NCBI GenBank assembly: GCA_021848465.1
Contig: JAJZUP010000001.1
Span: forward strand, 558,001 to 622,000
Length of the DNA: 64,000 bases
Direction of reading: 5' to 3'
Source of the DNA: Pseudomonadota bacterium
Lineage (GTDB): Bacteria; Pseudomonadota; Gammaproteobacteria; Burkholderiales; Gallionellaceae
Shown: positions 25,666 through 35,049 of the stretch, one piece after another
How the letters are laid out: the number at the start of each line of letters is the position of its first letter
Numbering within the stretch: the stretch's first letter is position 1
Position numbers and translations under genes: made by a program
The notes under the pieces: generated by a model
Seen by the model: the letters and a program-made list of their open reading frames with translations, nothing else
The model's database searches: none
What the model was told of the DNA's origin: nothing

Positions 25666-26180
25666 GCGAGGTAAGGAGCCAGTTGCCGGGACAGCGTTCC
25701 CTGCGTCGACATGATCAGTTCGCAGACTTCGCGCACGGCGCCATTTCCACCCGCCAGCCGGGTGGTGTAATGAGCATGGTCGCGCACGACGGCAGGGGCC
25801 GCCGGAACCGTGATTGCAAAGCCGACACGGCGCATGGCCGGCAGGTCGACAACGTCATCGCCCATGAATGCGGCGGCATCAGGGGGGATGCCAAGCTGGC
25901 CGAGCAGTTCCTGCATGGCTTCCCATTTTTTTTCCACGCCCTGGTACAGGTGGCTGATGCCGAGGTTTTTTGCGCGCAACTCCACGCAGCGCGAAGTCCG
26001 CCCGGTGATGATGGCCAACTCCACGCCCGAGGCTTTCAGCATTTTCAGGCCATGACCGTCAAGCGAGTTGAAGCGTTTAATTTCTTCGCCGGAATCGGAC
26101 AGGAACAGCCCGCCGTCGGTCATGATGCCGTCCACGTCAAAGGCGATCAGGCGCAGCGGGTGTATGCGTTCGGCCACCAT
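25662..26180 (-). CDS. kdsC: KDO-8-phosphate phosphatase
   Basis: A 172-residue HAD phosphatase of the C0 type. The nucleophile motif is FDVDGIMTDG, followed by FNSLDGHGLKML, ITGRTS and the MGDDVVDLPAM motif. The tetrameric KdsC family has this compact size. It releases KDO from KDO-8-phosphate in lipopolysaccharide core synthesis. It ends overlapping lptC and starts 1 base after kdsD's stop. Confidence 0.95.
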   Translation of the reverse strand: MVAERIHPLRLIAFDVDGIMTDGGLFLSDSGEEIKRFNSLDGHGLKMLKASGVELAIITGRTSRCVELRAKNLGISHLYQGVEKKWEAMQELLGQLGIPPDAAAFMGDDVVDLPAMRRVGFAITVPAAPAVVRDHAHYTTRLAGGNGAVREVCELIMSTQGTLSRQLAPYLA

Positions 26181-26181
26181 G

Positions 26182-27168
26182 TCAGATCACCTTTGCGCGC
26201 AGCAGGTCGAACATGTTGAGCGCCCCGACCAGGCGTCGCTCTGCATCAATCACCAGCATCTGGCTGATGCGGTATTGCTCCATGGTTTGCACCGCTTCGG
26301 CGGCGAGGGCGTCGGCGGAGATGCAGCGCGGGTTGTGCGACATGACGGCGTCCACGCGGGTGGCGCTGAAATCGAGGCGTTTCTCCAGCGTGCGGCGCAG
26401 GTCGCCATCGGTATAAATGCCCAGCACTTTGCGTTCGGCGTCCACAATTGCGGTCATGCCCAGGCTCTTGCGGGACATTTCCAGCACGGCGTCTGCCAGG
26501 GTAGCGTCATGCGCCACGGCCGGGATGTTTTCGCCAGTATGCATGATGTCGCGCACATGGGTAAGCAGGCGGCGGCCCAGGCTGCCGCCGGGATGGGAGC
26601 GGGCGAAGTCTTCTTCGCCGAATCCCTTGGCGTCGAGCAGGGCAACGGCCAGTGCGTCTCCTAGCGCGAGGGCGGCCGTGGTGCTGGCAGTGGGGGCCAG
26701 GCCCATCGGGCATGCTTCCTGGTCGACGTGGCCGTTCAGGTGGGCATCGGCTACTTGCGCCAGGCTGGACTTCGGGTTGCCGGTCAGGCTGATCAGTTTG
26801 GCGCCCTGGCGCTTGATGACCGGGACGATGGTAAGCAGCTCTTCGCTTTCCCCGGAATAGGAAATGGCGATGAAGACATCCTCCGCGGTGATCATGCCCA
26901 AGTCGCCATGGCTGGCTTCGCCCGGGTGGACAAAGTAGGCCGGAGTCCCGGTGCTGGACATGGTTGCGGCGATCTTGCGCGCAATGTGGCCGGATTTGCC
27001 CATGCCGCTGACGATGACGCGGCCTTCGCTGGACAGGATGAGGTCCAGTGCGAGCAGGAAGGAGTCGTCGATCCGTTGTTCGAGTGCTCTGAGCGCATCT
27101 GTTTCGATGCGCAATACCTTGCGCGCGAGTTCAAGTGCGTGGCTGCTGGCTGAGATGTGTTTGTTCAT
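26182..27168 (-). CDS. kdsD: Arabinose-5-phosphate isomerase
   Basis: A 328-residue protein with an N-terminal SIS sugar isomerase domain (VIVSGMGKSGHIARKIAATM.STGTPAYFVHPGEASHGDLGM) and two C-terminal CBS domains from about residue 205. It turns ribulose-5-phosphate into arabinose-5-phosphate, the precursor of KDO. It is the first gene of the LPS block and is divergent from the pseudopilin gene. The promoter should lie in the 27169-27312 gap. Confidence 0.95.
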   Translation of the reverse strand: MNKHISASSHALELARKVLRIETDALRALEQRIDDSFLLALDLILSSEGRVIVSGMGKSGHIARKIAATMSSTGTPAYFVHPGEASHGDLGMITAEDVFIAISYSGESEELLTIVPVIKRQGAKLISLTGNPKSSLAQVADAHLNGHVDQEACPMGLAPTASTTAALALGDALAVALLDAKGFGEEDFARSHPGGSLGRRLLTHVRDIMHTGENIPAVAHDATLADAVLEMSRKSLGMTAIVDAERKVLGIYTDGDLRRTLEKRLDFSATRVDAVMSHNPRCISADALAAEAVQTMEQYRISQMLVIDAERRLVGALNMFDLLRAKVI

Positions 27169-27312
27169 AAGCCGGGATTATACCAAGGACATGGCAACAT
27201 ATTCATTCTGCAAACCGGCCACTTGTTACGGGGGCGGATTGGTACTCTTGGGGTAAGATGCCCCGAACTGTTGGTGATCCGGATGGAAACTTGGCGCGGG
27301 CGGGAGGTTCAG

Positions 27313-27999
27313 ATGGAAAGCAGGCAACACGGCTTCAGTTTGATCGAGATTGCGATTGTGCTGGTGATCATAACCTTGTTGCTCGGCGGGGTTATGAAAG
27401 GGCAGGAGCTGATCAACAATGCCAAGGTGGCCAATCTGGCGCGCGATTTCGATTCCATCAAGCAGGCGATCTACGGTTACCAGGGCAGCTACAAGGCCTT
27501 GCCCGGGGATGACGTGAATGCGGTGCTGCATGTGGCCGGGACGGTCGCCACGACCCCAGCCTCGGCAATAGGCAATGGCACGATTGACGGCAGTTGGGAT
27601 TCGGTAACCGCGACGGATGAAAGCGTGGTGTTCTGGCAGCATGTGCGTATGGCCGGCTTGCTGACCGGATCGCAGACCATCTCCACGGCCAGTCTGCTCG
27701 ATCCTTTTTTTCCTGCCAATGTGGCTGGCGGCCGGATCGGGGTTCAGGGCAATCTTGGTACGACGAATTCCCCCAAGCCCGTCGCCGGCATTCCGGGCAC
27801 GTATGTGATTTGCTCGGCAAGCATCCCCGGCAAGCTGGCAAAGCGGCTTGACATTATGCTCGACGATGGCGATACGGCCTTGGGCTCGATGCGGGTGACG
27901 TCCGCTGCCGCCGGAACGGCAGCCATCGCGAGCGGGCAGGCGGTGGCAACCAAGCCTTTGGCTGATGATGCGCTCTATACCGTTTGCCTGGGGGTGTAG
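27313..27999 (+). CDS. Type IV pilin / type II pseudopilin-like protein (orphan)
   Basis: A 228-residue protein with a class III signal peptide. The short basic leader MESRQHG is followed by FSLIEIAIVLVIITLLLGGVMKG, with Gly(-1), Phe(+1) and Glu(+5) all present for prepilin peptidase. The C-terminal domain carries two Cys (VICSASIPG and a C-terminal VCLGV) that could form a disulfide loop. Residues up to about 60 resemble PilE/GspH-type proteins. I start at the ATG after GGGAGGTTCAG. No pilus assembly gene is nearby, so it is an orphan minor pilin. Confidence 0.85.
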   Translation: MESRQHGFSLIEIAIVLVIITLLLGGVMKGQELINNAKVANLARDFDSIKQAIYGYQGSYKALPGDDVNAVLHVAGTVATTPASAIGNGTIDGSWDSVTATDESVVFWQHVRMAGLLTGSQTISTASLLDPFFPANVAGGRIGVQGNLGTTNSPKPVAGIPGTYVICSASIPGKLAKRLDIMLDDGDTALGSMRVTSAAAGTAAIASGQAVATKPLADDALYTVCLGV

Positions 28000-28045
28000 A
28001 GGCGCTGGTTGAGCCCTCATGATTTATCGGGCACGGTAATTCTAT

Positions 28046-28061
28046 GCGCCATAAATGGCGC
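28046..28061. terminator. Hairpin between pilin and GGDEF genes
   Basis: GCGCCAT-AA-ATGGCGC can fold, with inner bases opened to give a workable loop. It lies 46 bases after the pseudopilin stop. No T-run follows, so it is a weak candidate. Confidence 0.35.
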
Positions 28062-28118
28062 TACCCGGGCAGGATTTGTTAGAGTGAGGACTTTAGTATT
28101 TTCACTCGGCCCGGAATT

Positions 28119-29744
28119 GTGTCCAGTCCCGTTATTGCTCGTCGTATATTCAGGTTCGTTGTCTTGGCCTTGTCCTTGCTATTTGCCGGGCAGGTGCGAG
28201 CGCAGCCGCAGGAATTGCACGGGCAGTGGTATGGTGCGGCGGCGGACTGGGCTTATGCCGGACAGCCGGAACTGGCGGACAATGCATTAACGCCGGTTAC
28301 GCAGTTGAGTCGTATCGGCGGACGCTTCTTCTTTCAGGGCGACTTCGATGTCCGGGATGAAGTGCTGGTGCTGGATTTCAAGAATAGCAGTGTGATCGGG
28401 TTGTTCCATCACTACATTTTCAACGCGCAAGGCAGGCTGGTTGCGGGGTTCAGCGGAGGGATCCAGAGCGCTGATGAGAATCCTTTCCTGTTGCGCCACG
28501 GGCGCGAGCTGCATTTGCCGCCCGGGCATTATCGGCTGGTTACCGAGCTCCGCTCGCCGTTTTTGCTGGCCCAGCCGCAGCCTTACATCGATACCCTGCA
28601 GCACTATCGTCAGGCGATCAAGCCGGGTAATGTGCTGACGCTGGTTTGCCTGGGGATACTGTTCAGCCTGGCGTTCTATTACGGCATCCTGGCAATTGCG
28701 CGCCGCAATCTGGTGGATGTCCTGTATGTCGTATTCATTGCGGGAAATCTGGTGTACAACATGACGGGGCTGCTGGTTTTCCCGGATTTGTTCGGCATCC
28801 ACTGGTTCTACCTGATCAGTTTTCCGTTCCTGTTATTCGTCAATTGGGCTTATATCCTGTTCCTGATCGGGTTGCTGGACATCCGGCGCGGGCAGCAGCC
28901 CAAGTTGTTCCGGGCCGGGATGGCATTGATCGCGTTGTACCTGGTGTTTGCTGTCGTGGCATTTTTCAAGCCGCACTGGTCGCTGGAGTTGGTTCGGGTG
29001 GCGGTCGGGCTGAGTCTGCCGTACGGGTTGGTTTGCGGCGTTGTACGAGCGCGGGAGGGCAATCCTACCGCACGTATTTACCTGTTTGCGATCGGCGCTT
29101 TTGTCGCGATTGGCATCCCCGCCATTTTGTTGAGCGGCGCGGCGGGTGTTTATACCTACTATGTCGAGCATTTGGGTTTGCTTGCCGTTACGGCTGAAGC
29201 CATGTTGCTGTCATTCGTTTTGGCACAACAATTCTCTATGCTGCATAAGGAAAAAGAACAAGCGCTGGCTCAAGCCATGCATAACCTGCGGGCGGCCAGC
29301 ACCGACACCTTGACCGGCCTGCCGAACCGGTTTGCCTTGCAGCATGAATTGCGGCAATTGCCTGGCGCAGGCAGCCTCACCTTTATCGATCTGGACGGAC
29401 TCAAGTATTACAACGACAGTTATGGGCATGAGCGCGGTGACGAATTGCTATGCGGCTTTGGTCGTGAGTTGAGGCATCGTTTGCCGACCCTGGCGCAACT
29501 GCATCGCCTGGGCGGTGACGAGTTTGCCATTACCCATCCTTTGGGTGATGTGCGGGCCGTCGAAGAGGCGCTGGAAAGTGCGGTGTCGGAGTTGCGCCGC
29601 GCCGGGTTTGAGCTGGCTGGAGCCAGTCACGGGTCGGTATGCGTCAGCGAGAACCCGTCCAAGGAAAATCTGATGAACCTTGCGGACGAGCGCATGTATC
29701 AGCACAAGCGCAGTCGCAAGAATAGCGTGCCTGCCAGCGCATGA
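28119..29744 (+). CDS. 7TM-DISM diguanylate cyclase
   Basis: A 541-residue protein. A signal peptide ends near VRAQ. An extracytoplasmic jellyroll (about 25-155) resembles the 7TMR-DISM extracellular domain. Seven membrane helices span about 165-370, and a GGDEF domain lies at about 385-535. The active site RLGGDEFAIT is intact, with DGLKYYNDSYGHERGDELL upstream. It should make c-di-GMP on an external cue. A start at GTG 28119 (after CCCGG) gives the shortest plausible signal peptide. The C-terminus is highly basic (QHKRSRKNS). Confidence 0.88.
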   Translation: MSSPVIARRIFRFVVLALSLLFAGQVRAQPQELHGQWYGAAADWAYAGQPELADNALTPVTQLSRIGGRFFFQGDFDVRDEVLVLDFKNSSVIGLFHHYIFNAQGRLVAGFSGGIQSADENPFLLRHGRELHLPPGHYRLVTELRSPFLLAQPQPYIDTLQHYRQAIKPGNVLTLVCLGILFSLAFYYGILAIARRNLVDVLYVVFIAGNLVYNMTGLLVFPDLFGIHWFYLISFPFLLFVNWAYILFLIGLLDIRRGQQPKLFRAGMALIALYLVFAVVAFFKPHWSLELVRVAVGLSLPYGLVCGVVRAREGNPTARIYLFAIGAFVAIGIPAILLSGAAGVYTYYVEHLGLLAVTAEAMLLSFVLAQQFSMLHKEKEQALAQAMHNLRAASTDTLTGLPNRFALQHELRQLPGAGSLTFIDLDGLKYYNDSYGHERGDELLCGFGRELRHRLPTLAQLHRLGGDEFAITHPLGDVRAVEEALESAVSELRRAGFELAGASHGSVCVSENPSKENLMNLADERMYQHKRSRKNSVPASA

Positions 29745-29754
29745 CATCCTTGAG

Positions 29755-30573
29755 TTACAAGAATGGTTTTGGCAGTTGCCGGGCTGTGACCTGTTTGTTC
29801 CAGAGTGTCGAAATGATGTAACTGGCCTGGGCAGCGTCGCCGCTGGTATAAAAGGTTTCCCGGCTTTGCGGATTGCCGTTCCCGGTCGGTGGGGGGAGTT
29901 CGGCTTCAATGCGGCGTTGCAACTGGCGTGCAACTGCTGCGCCGGTGTCGATCAGGCTGATCTGCGCACCGGCAATCTGGCGAATCAGCGGCGCGAGGAA
30001 GGGGTAGTGCGTGCAGCCGAGGATCAGCGTATCGGCGCCGCGGTCGAGCAGCGGCCGGGCGTAGCGTTCGACCAATTGCAGGGTCTCCGGGCTGTTTAAA
30101 TCGCCACGCTCAATGGCCTCCACCAGCCCAGGGCAGCCTTGGGTGACGATTTCAACCATCCCGGCATATTTTTCCAGCAGCGCAGCAAAGCGTGCGCTCT
30201 CGAGGGTGCCGACAGTAGCCAATACACCGACTACGCCGGATTTGCTCGCCGCGACCGCGGGTTTGACCGCAGGCTCCATTGCAATGATGGGCAGGCTGTA
30301 GGTGTCGCGCAGGCTGGCCGCGGCGGCGGCAGTTGCGGTGTTGCAGGCGATGACAATGGCCTCGGCACCTTGCTCAAGCAGGAAGCGGGTGAGGGTGTGC
30401 GAACGGGTCTCAATGTAGGCGGGAGGTTTGTCGCCATAAGGCACGTGCGCGGAATCAGCCACATAAATCAGGTGCGCATCGGGCAGGGCGGCTCGGATAT
30501 GGTGCAGAACCGAGAGTCCCCCCACGCCGGAATCGAATACGCCGATGGTGCGGCCTCCCTGTGGCATGGCCAT
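29755..30573 (-). CDS. murI: Glutamate racemase
   Basis: A 272-residue cofactor-free racemase that makes D-glutamate for peptidoglycan. The first catalytic cysteine is in IVIACNTATA and the second in LILGCTHYPFL; the start TIGVFDSGVGGLSVL is typical. It lies 7 bases from the ABC-F stop on the same strand, so it may be cotranscribed with it. It converges on the GGDEF gene with 10 bases between stops. Confidence 0.96.
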   Translation of the reverse strand: MAMPQGGRTIGVFDSGVGGLSVLHHIRAALPDAHLIYVADSAHVPYGDKPPAYIETRSHTLTRFLLEQGAEAIVIACNTATAAAAASLRDTYSLPIIAMEPAVKPAVAASKSGVVGVLATVGTLESARFAALLEKYAGMVEIVTQGCPGLVEAIERGDLNSPETLQLVERYARPLLDRGADTLILGCTHYPFLAPLIRQIAGAQISLIDTGAAVARQLQRRIEAELPPPTGNGNPQSRETFYTSGDAAQASYIISTLWNKQVTARQLPKPFL

Positions 30574-30579
30574 CTCGTG

Positions 30580-32181
30580 TCAGTGCTCTTCCACGCCTTG
30601 TGAGCGCAGGTATTCTTCATACGTGCCGTGGTAGTCGGTTACGCCCTTTTCGCTGATTTCGATAATGCGTGTCGCGATCGAGCTGACGAACTCGCGGTCA
30701 TGGCTGACGAACACCAGCGTACCTTTGAACTCGAGCAGTGCGGTATTCAGCGCCTCGATGGATTCCATGTCCATGTGGTTGGTCGGTTCGTCCATCAGCA
30801 GCACGTTGGGGCGTTGCAGCATCAGCTTGCCGAACAGCATGCGGCCCTTTTCGCCACCGGACAGTACCTTCACGTTTTTTTTCACTTCATCGCCGCCGAA
30901 CAGCAGTCGGCCCAGCGTGCCACGCACGACCTGGTCGTCGTCATTTTCACCTCGCCAGTCGGTCATCCAGTCGGTTAGCGTCTTGTTGTTGGCGAACTCG
31001 TATTCGTGGTCCTGCGCGTAATAGCCAGGTTTGGCCTTTTCCGCCCATTTCACGGTGCCGGTGTCAGGCTCGAGATCGCCCGCGAGGATGCGCAGCAAAG
31101 TTGTTTTACCGATGCCGTTGGGGCCGATGATGGCCACCTTCTCGCCCGCCTCGATGCGGAAGTTGACGTTGGAGAACAGCATGCGGTCAAAGCCCTTGGC
31201 CATCTTCTGCACTTCGACGGCGGTGCGGTGCAGTTTGTCCTTGTCGTCGAACTCGTAGCGGATGAACGGGTACTGGCGGCTGGATGGCTTGAATTCCTCG
31301 ATCTTGATCTTGTCGATCTGCTTGGCGCGCGAAGTGGCCTGGCGTGCCTTGGAGGCATTGGCCGAGAAGCGCGCCACGAAGGCTTTCAGTTCGGCAATCT
31401 TTTCCTTGGCCTTGGCGTTGTCCGCCGCCAGGCGTTCGCGCGCCTGCGTGGAGGCCAGCATGTAATCGTCGTAGTTGCCCGGGTAGATGGTGATCTTGCC
31501 GTAGTCCAGATCGGCCATGTGCGTGCACACGCTGTTCAGGAAGTGGCGGTCGTGCGAGATGATGACCATGGTGGAGTTACGCTCATTGAGCACGTGCTCC
31601 AGCCAGCGGATGGTGTTGATGTCCAGGTTGTTGGTTGGTTCGTCCAGCAGCAGGATGTCCGGATTGGAGAACAGCGCCTGTGCCAGCAGCACGCGCACCT
31701 TGAAGCCGGGGGCCACTGCGCTCATCGGGCCGTTGTGCAGGTCGATGGCGATACCCACACCGTGCAGCAACTCTCCGGCGCGCGCTTCGGCGGTGTAGCC
31801 GTCGAATTCGGCGAAAGTGGCTTCCAGGTCAGCGGCACGCATGTAGTCTTCTTCGCTCGCATCCGGATTGGCGTAGATCGCATCGCGCTCGCTCATTGCT
31901 GCCCACATTTCGGCATGGCCCATCATTACCACGTCCAGTACGCGCACGTCCTCATACGCGAACTGATCCTGGCGCAGCTTGCCAAGGCGCTCGCCCTTGT
32001 CCAGCATGACCTCGCCCGATGTTTGCGCCAGATCGCCACCAAGGATCTTCATGAAGGTGGATTTGCCGCAGCCATTGGCGCCGATCAGGCCATAGCGGTT
32101 GCCTTCGCCGAATTTGACGGAAACGTTCTCGAACAGGGGCTTGGCCCCGAATTGCATGGTGATGTTTGCGGTGGATAGCAT
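30580..32181 (-). CDS. ABC-F family ATPase, YbiT type
   Basis: A 533-residue soluble protein with two ABC domains joined by a long charged linker. Walker A motifs are [17 protein letters not shown] and [17 protein letters not shown]. Walker B regions are [12 protein letters not shown] and [12 protein letters not shown]. The first signature reads [12 protein letters not shown] in place of LSGG; I recall the same change in E. coli YbiT, so it is a subfamily trait. The second is [18 protein letters not shown] proteins of this kind bind the ribosomal E site. It may share a transcript with murI. Confidence 0.93.
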   Translation of the reverse strand: MLSTANITMQFGAKPLFENVSVKFGEGNRYGLIGANGCGKSTFMKILGGDLAQTSGEVMLDKGERLGKLRQDQFAYEDVRVLDVVMMGHAEMWAAMSERDAIYANPDASEEDYMRAADLEATFAEFDGYTAEARAGELLHGVGIAIDLHNGPMSAVAPGFKVRVLLAQALFSNPDILLLDEPTNNLDINTIRWLEHVLNERNSTMVIISHDRHFLNSVCTHMADLDYGKITIYPGNYDDYMLASTQARERLAADNAKAKEKIAELKAFVARFSANASKARQATSRAKQIDKIKIEEFKPSSRQYPFIRYEFDDKDKLHRTAVEVQKMAKGFDRMLFSNVNFRIEAGEKVAIIGPNGIGKTTLLRILAGDLEPDTGTVKWAEKAKPGYYAQDHEYEFANNKTLTDWMTDWRGENDDDQVVRGTLGRLLFGGDEVKKNVKVLSGGEKGRMLFGKLMLQRPNVLLMDEPTNHMDMESIEALNTALLEFKGTLVFVSHDREFVSSIATRIIEISEKGVTDYHGTYEEYLRSQGVEEH

Positions 32182-32385
32182 GGTGTACTGTTAATCGGGC
32201 CAAAGCAGGCTGCCTGCGCCGGAAGGGGGCTTTGCCTGGTTGACCAACTCCGTAAATAGATCAGAAGGGCGCATTCTAACATTGCCGATGTGCGGTCATG
32301 AGTATTGCGACCCAAGCCGGGAAACAATTTGACGCGAATTGATCAATTCCGTTAAAGTGCCGGAGCATTGCCGGCTTTCAAACCG
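32182..32385. other. Intergenic region ahead of riboswitch, no gene seen
   Basis: It should contain the minus-strand promoter of the ABC-F gene and the plus-strand promoter of the riboswitch transcript. The run CCGGCTTTCAAACCGG at 32371-32386 forms a small inverted repeat just ahead of the aptamer. No coding sequence. Confidence 0.4.
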
Positions 32386-32490
32386 GCTCCTGCAAGGGCA
32401 AACCCGTTGAAAGGCGGGGGCGCAAAGCTTCCGGGCTAAGGGACAGGGTCCTATCCGACGCGAGTCGAATGCCAGCGGGGTCGCCAGGTT
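32386..32490 (+). ncRNA. Cyclic-di-GMP-I riboswitch (GEMM-I)
   Basis: The consensus blocks appear in order: AGGGCAAACC, then a tetraloop stem with TTGAAAG, then the junction CGCAAAGCTTCCGGGCTAA, a variable arm (GGACAGGGTCCTATCC), and the closing AGCGGGGTCGCC. The ends CCTG (32389-32392) and CAGG (32485-32488) close P1. This matches the recalled Vibrio Vc2 aptamer almost block for block. It lies about 90 bases before the ATG of the kinase gene, in the same orientation, so it should control that gene set. A small inverted repeat ACGCA/TGCGT lies next to the ribosome site and may be part of the expression platform. Confidence 0.9.
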
Positions 32491-32580
32491 ATCAATAATT
32501 CTCGGCCGTTCGCGCCCCTGTTTTTCCTGTAAGCCAAGATTGTGAGTGCACGCATGTCGTGCGTATTGGGGGGATTAAGC

Positions 32581-33270
32581 ATGGAACAGGATGAAATCAA
32601 TTTTTCAGACTTTATCGCGTCGTCTACGCACGACATGAAGAATTCGTTGAATATCCAGATCGGCTTTCTGGAAGAATTGATGGCGGTTTGTCGCGACAAG
32701 ATTGATGCTTCCATGCTGGATCGGCTTGGGCACTCGATCTACGAGGCAAACCGGATGAATATGAACCTCATCCAGATACTCAGCTTGTATAAATTGGGCA
32801 AATCGATTTATCCGATGGATATTTCCGAGCAATCGGTAAACCAGATGCTGGAAGAGGTAGTCATGCAGAACCAGTCCATCATGGGATACAAGGGCATTAC
32901 CGTTACTACCGAATGCGAGGACAGCTGCTACTGGTATTTTGACCGCGACCTGGTGTCCGGAATATTGGTGAATGCGCTTAATAATGCCTATAACTACACA
33001 ACTGACAAGATACATGTTCTTTCCAGGGTTCGCGATGGCATGCTGGAAATTCGGGTGGAGGACAACGGCAAGGGGTATCCGCAGCATATGCTGAAGTCAA
33101 ATGTAACGGATAACAGAGGGGTCAGCTTTGCGACGGGAAGTACCGGGCTTGGTTTTTACTTTTCCTCGCTGGTTGCTGGCATGCACAAGAATGCTGGGAA
33201 ACAGGGGCGCCTCATTATCGAGAATGGTGGTGCTTATGGCGGAGGATGTTTTGTAGTCACCCTGCCCTGA
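32581..33270 (+). CDS. Small sensor histidine kinase
   Basis: A 229-residue cytoplasmic protein. It has an HisKA-like helix with FIASSTHDMKNSLNIQIGFLEE (His in SSTHDMKNSL), and a HATPase with N box NALNNAYNYTTD and G2 loop ATGSTGLGFYFSSLV. It has no sensor domain of its own, so input may come from another protein, or the receiver-TPR protein downstream. The ATG follows GGGGGGATTAAGC. It lies 51 bases before the receiver-TPR gene, downstream of the c-di-GMP riboswitch. It is probably the cognate kinase of that receiver. Confidence 0.88.
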   Translation: MEQDEINFSDFIASSTHDMKNSLNIQIGFLEELMAVCRDKIDASMLDRLGHSIYEANRMNMNLIQILSLYKLGKSIYPMDISEQSVNQMLEEVVMQNQSIMGYKGITVTTECEDSCYWYFDRDLVSGILVNALNNAYNYTTDKIHVLSRVRDGMLEIRVEDNGKGYPQHMLKSNVTDNRGVSFATGSTGLGFYFSSLVAGMHKNAGKQGRLIIENGGAYGGGCFVVTLP

Positions 33271-33321
33271 CGGCACTTATTGCTTTAACAGACGCGACTC
33301 GGATCGCAAAATGGAACGATT

Positions 33322-34938
33322 ATGGCAACTTCATTAAAACAGTCGGCAACGCTAGTCATCGACGACTTTCAAAGTATGCGCTCCATGCTGATGAGCTTTC
33401 TCAAGGCTATGGGGGTTACCGGGATTGATAATGTCGGGACGGCCAAAGAGGCGCTGGCATTGCTTGCGGCAAAAAAATACGACTTGGTGATTTGCGACTA
33501 CAACCTTGGGCACGGCCAAAACGGTCAGCAGATTCTTGAAGAGGCAAAATTCAGGAACTACATCGGTTACTCGACGATTTGGGTGATGGTAACCGCTGAG
33601 AAAACCATGGATATGTTCATGGGTGCAGCAGAAACCAAGCCGGACGACTATTTGCTGAAACCGATTACCGAGTCATTGCTGGAGGCTCGCCTGAACAAAC
33701 TGATCGAGAAGAAGCAGGTGCTTGAGCCGATAGAAAAGGCGGTGAAGTCCAAAGATTATTTGAAGGCGATTGCCTTGTGCGATGAGCAGCTCAAGGTGCA
33801 TTCGGCGAGTACGCAGGATCTGCTGCGCATCAAAAGCGATTTGCTGCTTACCACCGGCGACTTCCCGGCCGCGAACGCATTTTTCGAAAGTCTCCTGAAA
33901 GCTCGCAGCACGCCTTGGGCCAAGACTGGTTTGGGTAAGGTGTTATTCATGACCAAGGAATACACCAAGGCCAAGGAAGTTTTCGAGGAAGTGCTCGAAG
34001 AAAACAAGATGTATCTGGAGGCAGCCGACTGGTTGGCAAAGACGCTGGATGCCTTGGGCGATTTCGGGCAGGCCCAGCACGTGTTGAGCAAGGCGATGGC
34101 GCTATCCCCCAATGCGGCCGGGCGGCAGAAGAGCCTGGCGGATGCTGCGTACAAGAATGGCGAGCTTGATCTGGCTCAGACTTCTTATGAGAAGGCGATC
34201 AAGTTGGGTGAGCACTCGATTCATAAAAGTGCCAGCACTTATTCCGGTCTGGCCAAGGTGCTGACAGCCAAAGATGATCCGTCTGAGGCGTTGCGGGTGC
34301 TGGATAGCAGCCGGAGTGAGTTCAAGGACGATCCGGATGCGGCGTTACAGACTGCGGTCATCGAGGGACTGGCTTTCCAGAAGCTTGGGCAGCCTGAGAA
34401 AGCCGCTGCCGCCTTGGCGACTGCAGAGGCACTGATGCGTGAGCAGCCGGGGGGTGTCAGTGCCGAAACAAGCATGGATATGGCTAATGCTCTGTTCAAG
34501 CTGGGTCAAAAGGAAAAGGCGTCTGCTCTGCTGGAAAACGTGGTCAAGAACAATCATGAAAATGCGCACATCATCCATCAGGTGGAAGCCGTTTTTGAAG
34601 ATGCCGGTATGGGCGGTGAGGGTGATGAGCTTATCAAGAAGTCTACCGCCGAGGTCGTGGGTATTAATAATCAGGGCGTGATGCTTGCCAACGAGGGCAA
34701 GTTTGAGGAGGGCATCAAGTTAATGCGTCAGGCGGTGAAGAGTCTGCCGAATAATGACCTGATGATTGCCAATTTGTGCGGCATGATGATCGGGCTGATG
34801 GGGCGCCAAGGCAAGGACGATCGCATGATTTTCGAGGCCAAGGAGTTGCTTGATCGGGTCAGGAGGATCAATCCGAATAACAAGAAATACAATGCTTATA
34901 TGAATTTATTGAGCAAGCTCGCTTCAGGGCAGGGCTGA
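33322..34938 (+). CDS. Response regulator with REC and TPR array
   Basis: A 538-residue protein. The receiver domain is at residues 7-130 (DDFQSMRSM, CDYNLGHGQNGQQIL with phospho-Asp, LLKPI) and a TPR-rich region extends over about residues 140-530. The repeats are visible as W/L...G/A..Y...A motifs (e.g. YTKAKEVFEEVLEEN, YLEAADWLAKTLDALGDF). Proteins of this layout are found with motility or chemotaxis outputs. It belongs with the kinase upstream and the MotB-like gene downstream. Confidence 0.9.
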   Translation: MATSLKQSATLVIDDFQSMRSMLMSFLKAMGVTGIDNVGTAKEALALLAAKKYDLVICDYNLGHGQNGQQILEEAKFRNYIGYSTIWVMVTAEKTMDMFMGAAETKPDDYLLKPITESLLEARLNKLIEKKQVLEPIEKAVKSKDYLKAIALCDEQLKVHSASTQDLLRIKSDLLLTTGDFPAANAFFESLLKARSTPWAKTGLGKVLFMTKEYTKAKEVFEEVLEENKMYLEAADWLAKTLDALGDFGQAQHVLSKAMALSPNAAGRQKSLADAAYKNGELDLAQTSYEKAIKLGEHSIHKSASTYSGLAKVLTAKDDPSEALRVLDSSRSEFKDDPDAALQTAVIEGLAFQKLGQPEKAAAALATAEALMREQPGGVSAETSMDMANALFKLGQKEKASALLENVVKNNHENAHIIHQVEAVFEDAGMGGEGDELIKKSTAEVVGINNQGVMLANEGKFEEGIKLMRQAVKSLPNNDLMIANLCGMMIGLMGRQGKDDRMIFEAKELLDRVRRINPNNKKYNAYMNLLSKLASGQG

Positions 34939-35049
34939 GTGTCCTGAGCCTGTCCCCCGGAATGACTGGCGCGCATATTGTTCGGCATGGTTGCCTGGGC
35001 TTCCGGAGGGGGTAAATAACATGCGGCCTTTCACGAAAGTGATGACTTA

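Noticed and set aside
31006-32178. Plus-strand frame of 390 codons over the ABC-F gene
   Set aside because: Antisense to an ABC-F ATPase with complete Walker motifs.
30580-32181. First ABC signature of the ABC-F protein reads [10 protein letters not shown] instead of LSGG
   Set aside because: I recall the same variant in E. coli YbiT, so it is a subfamily trait and not a defect.
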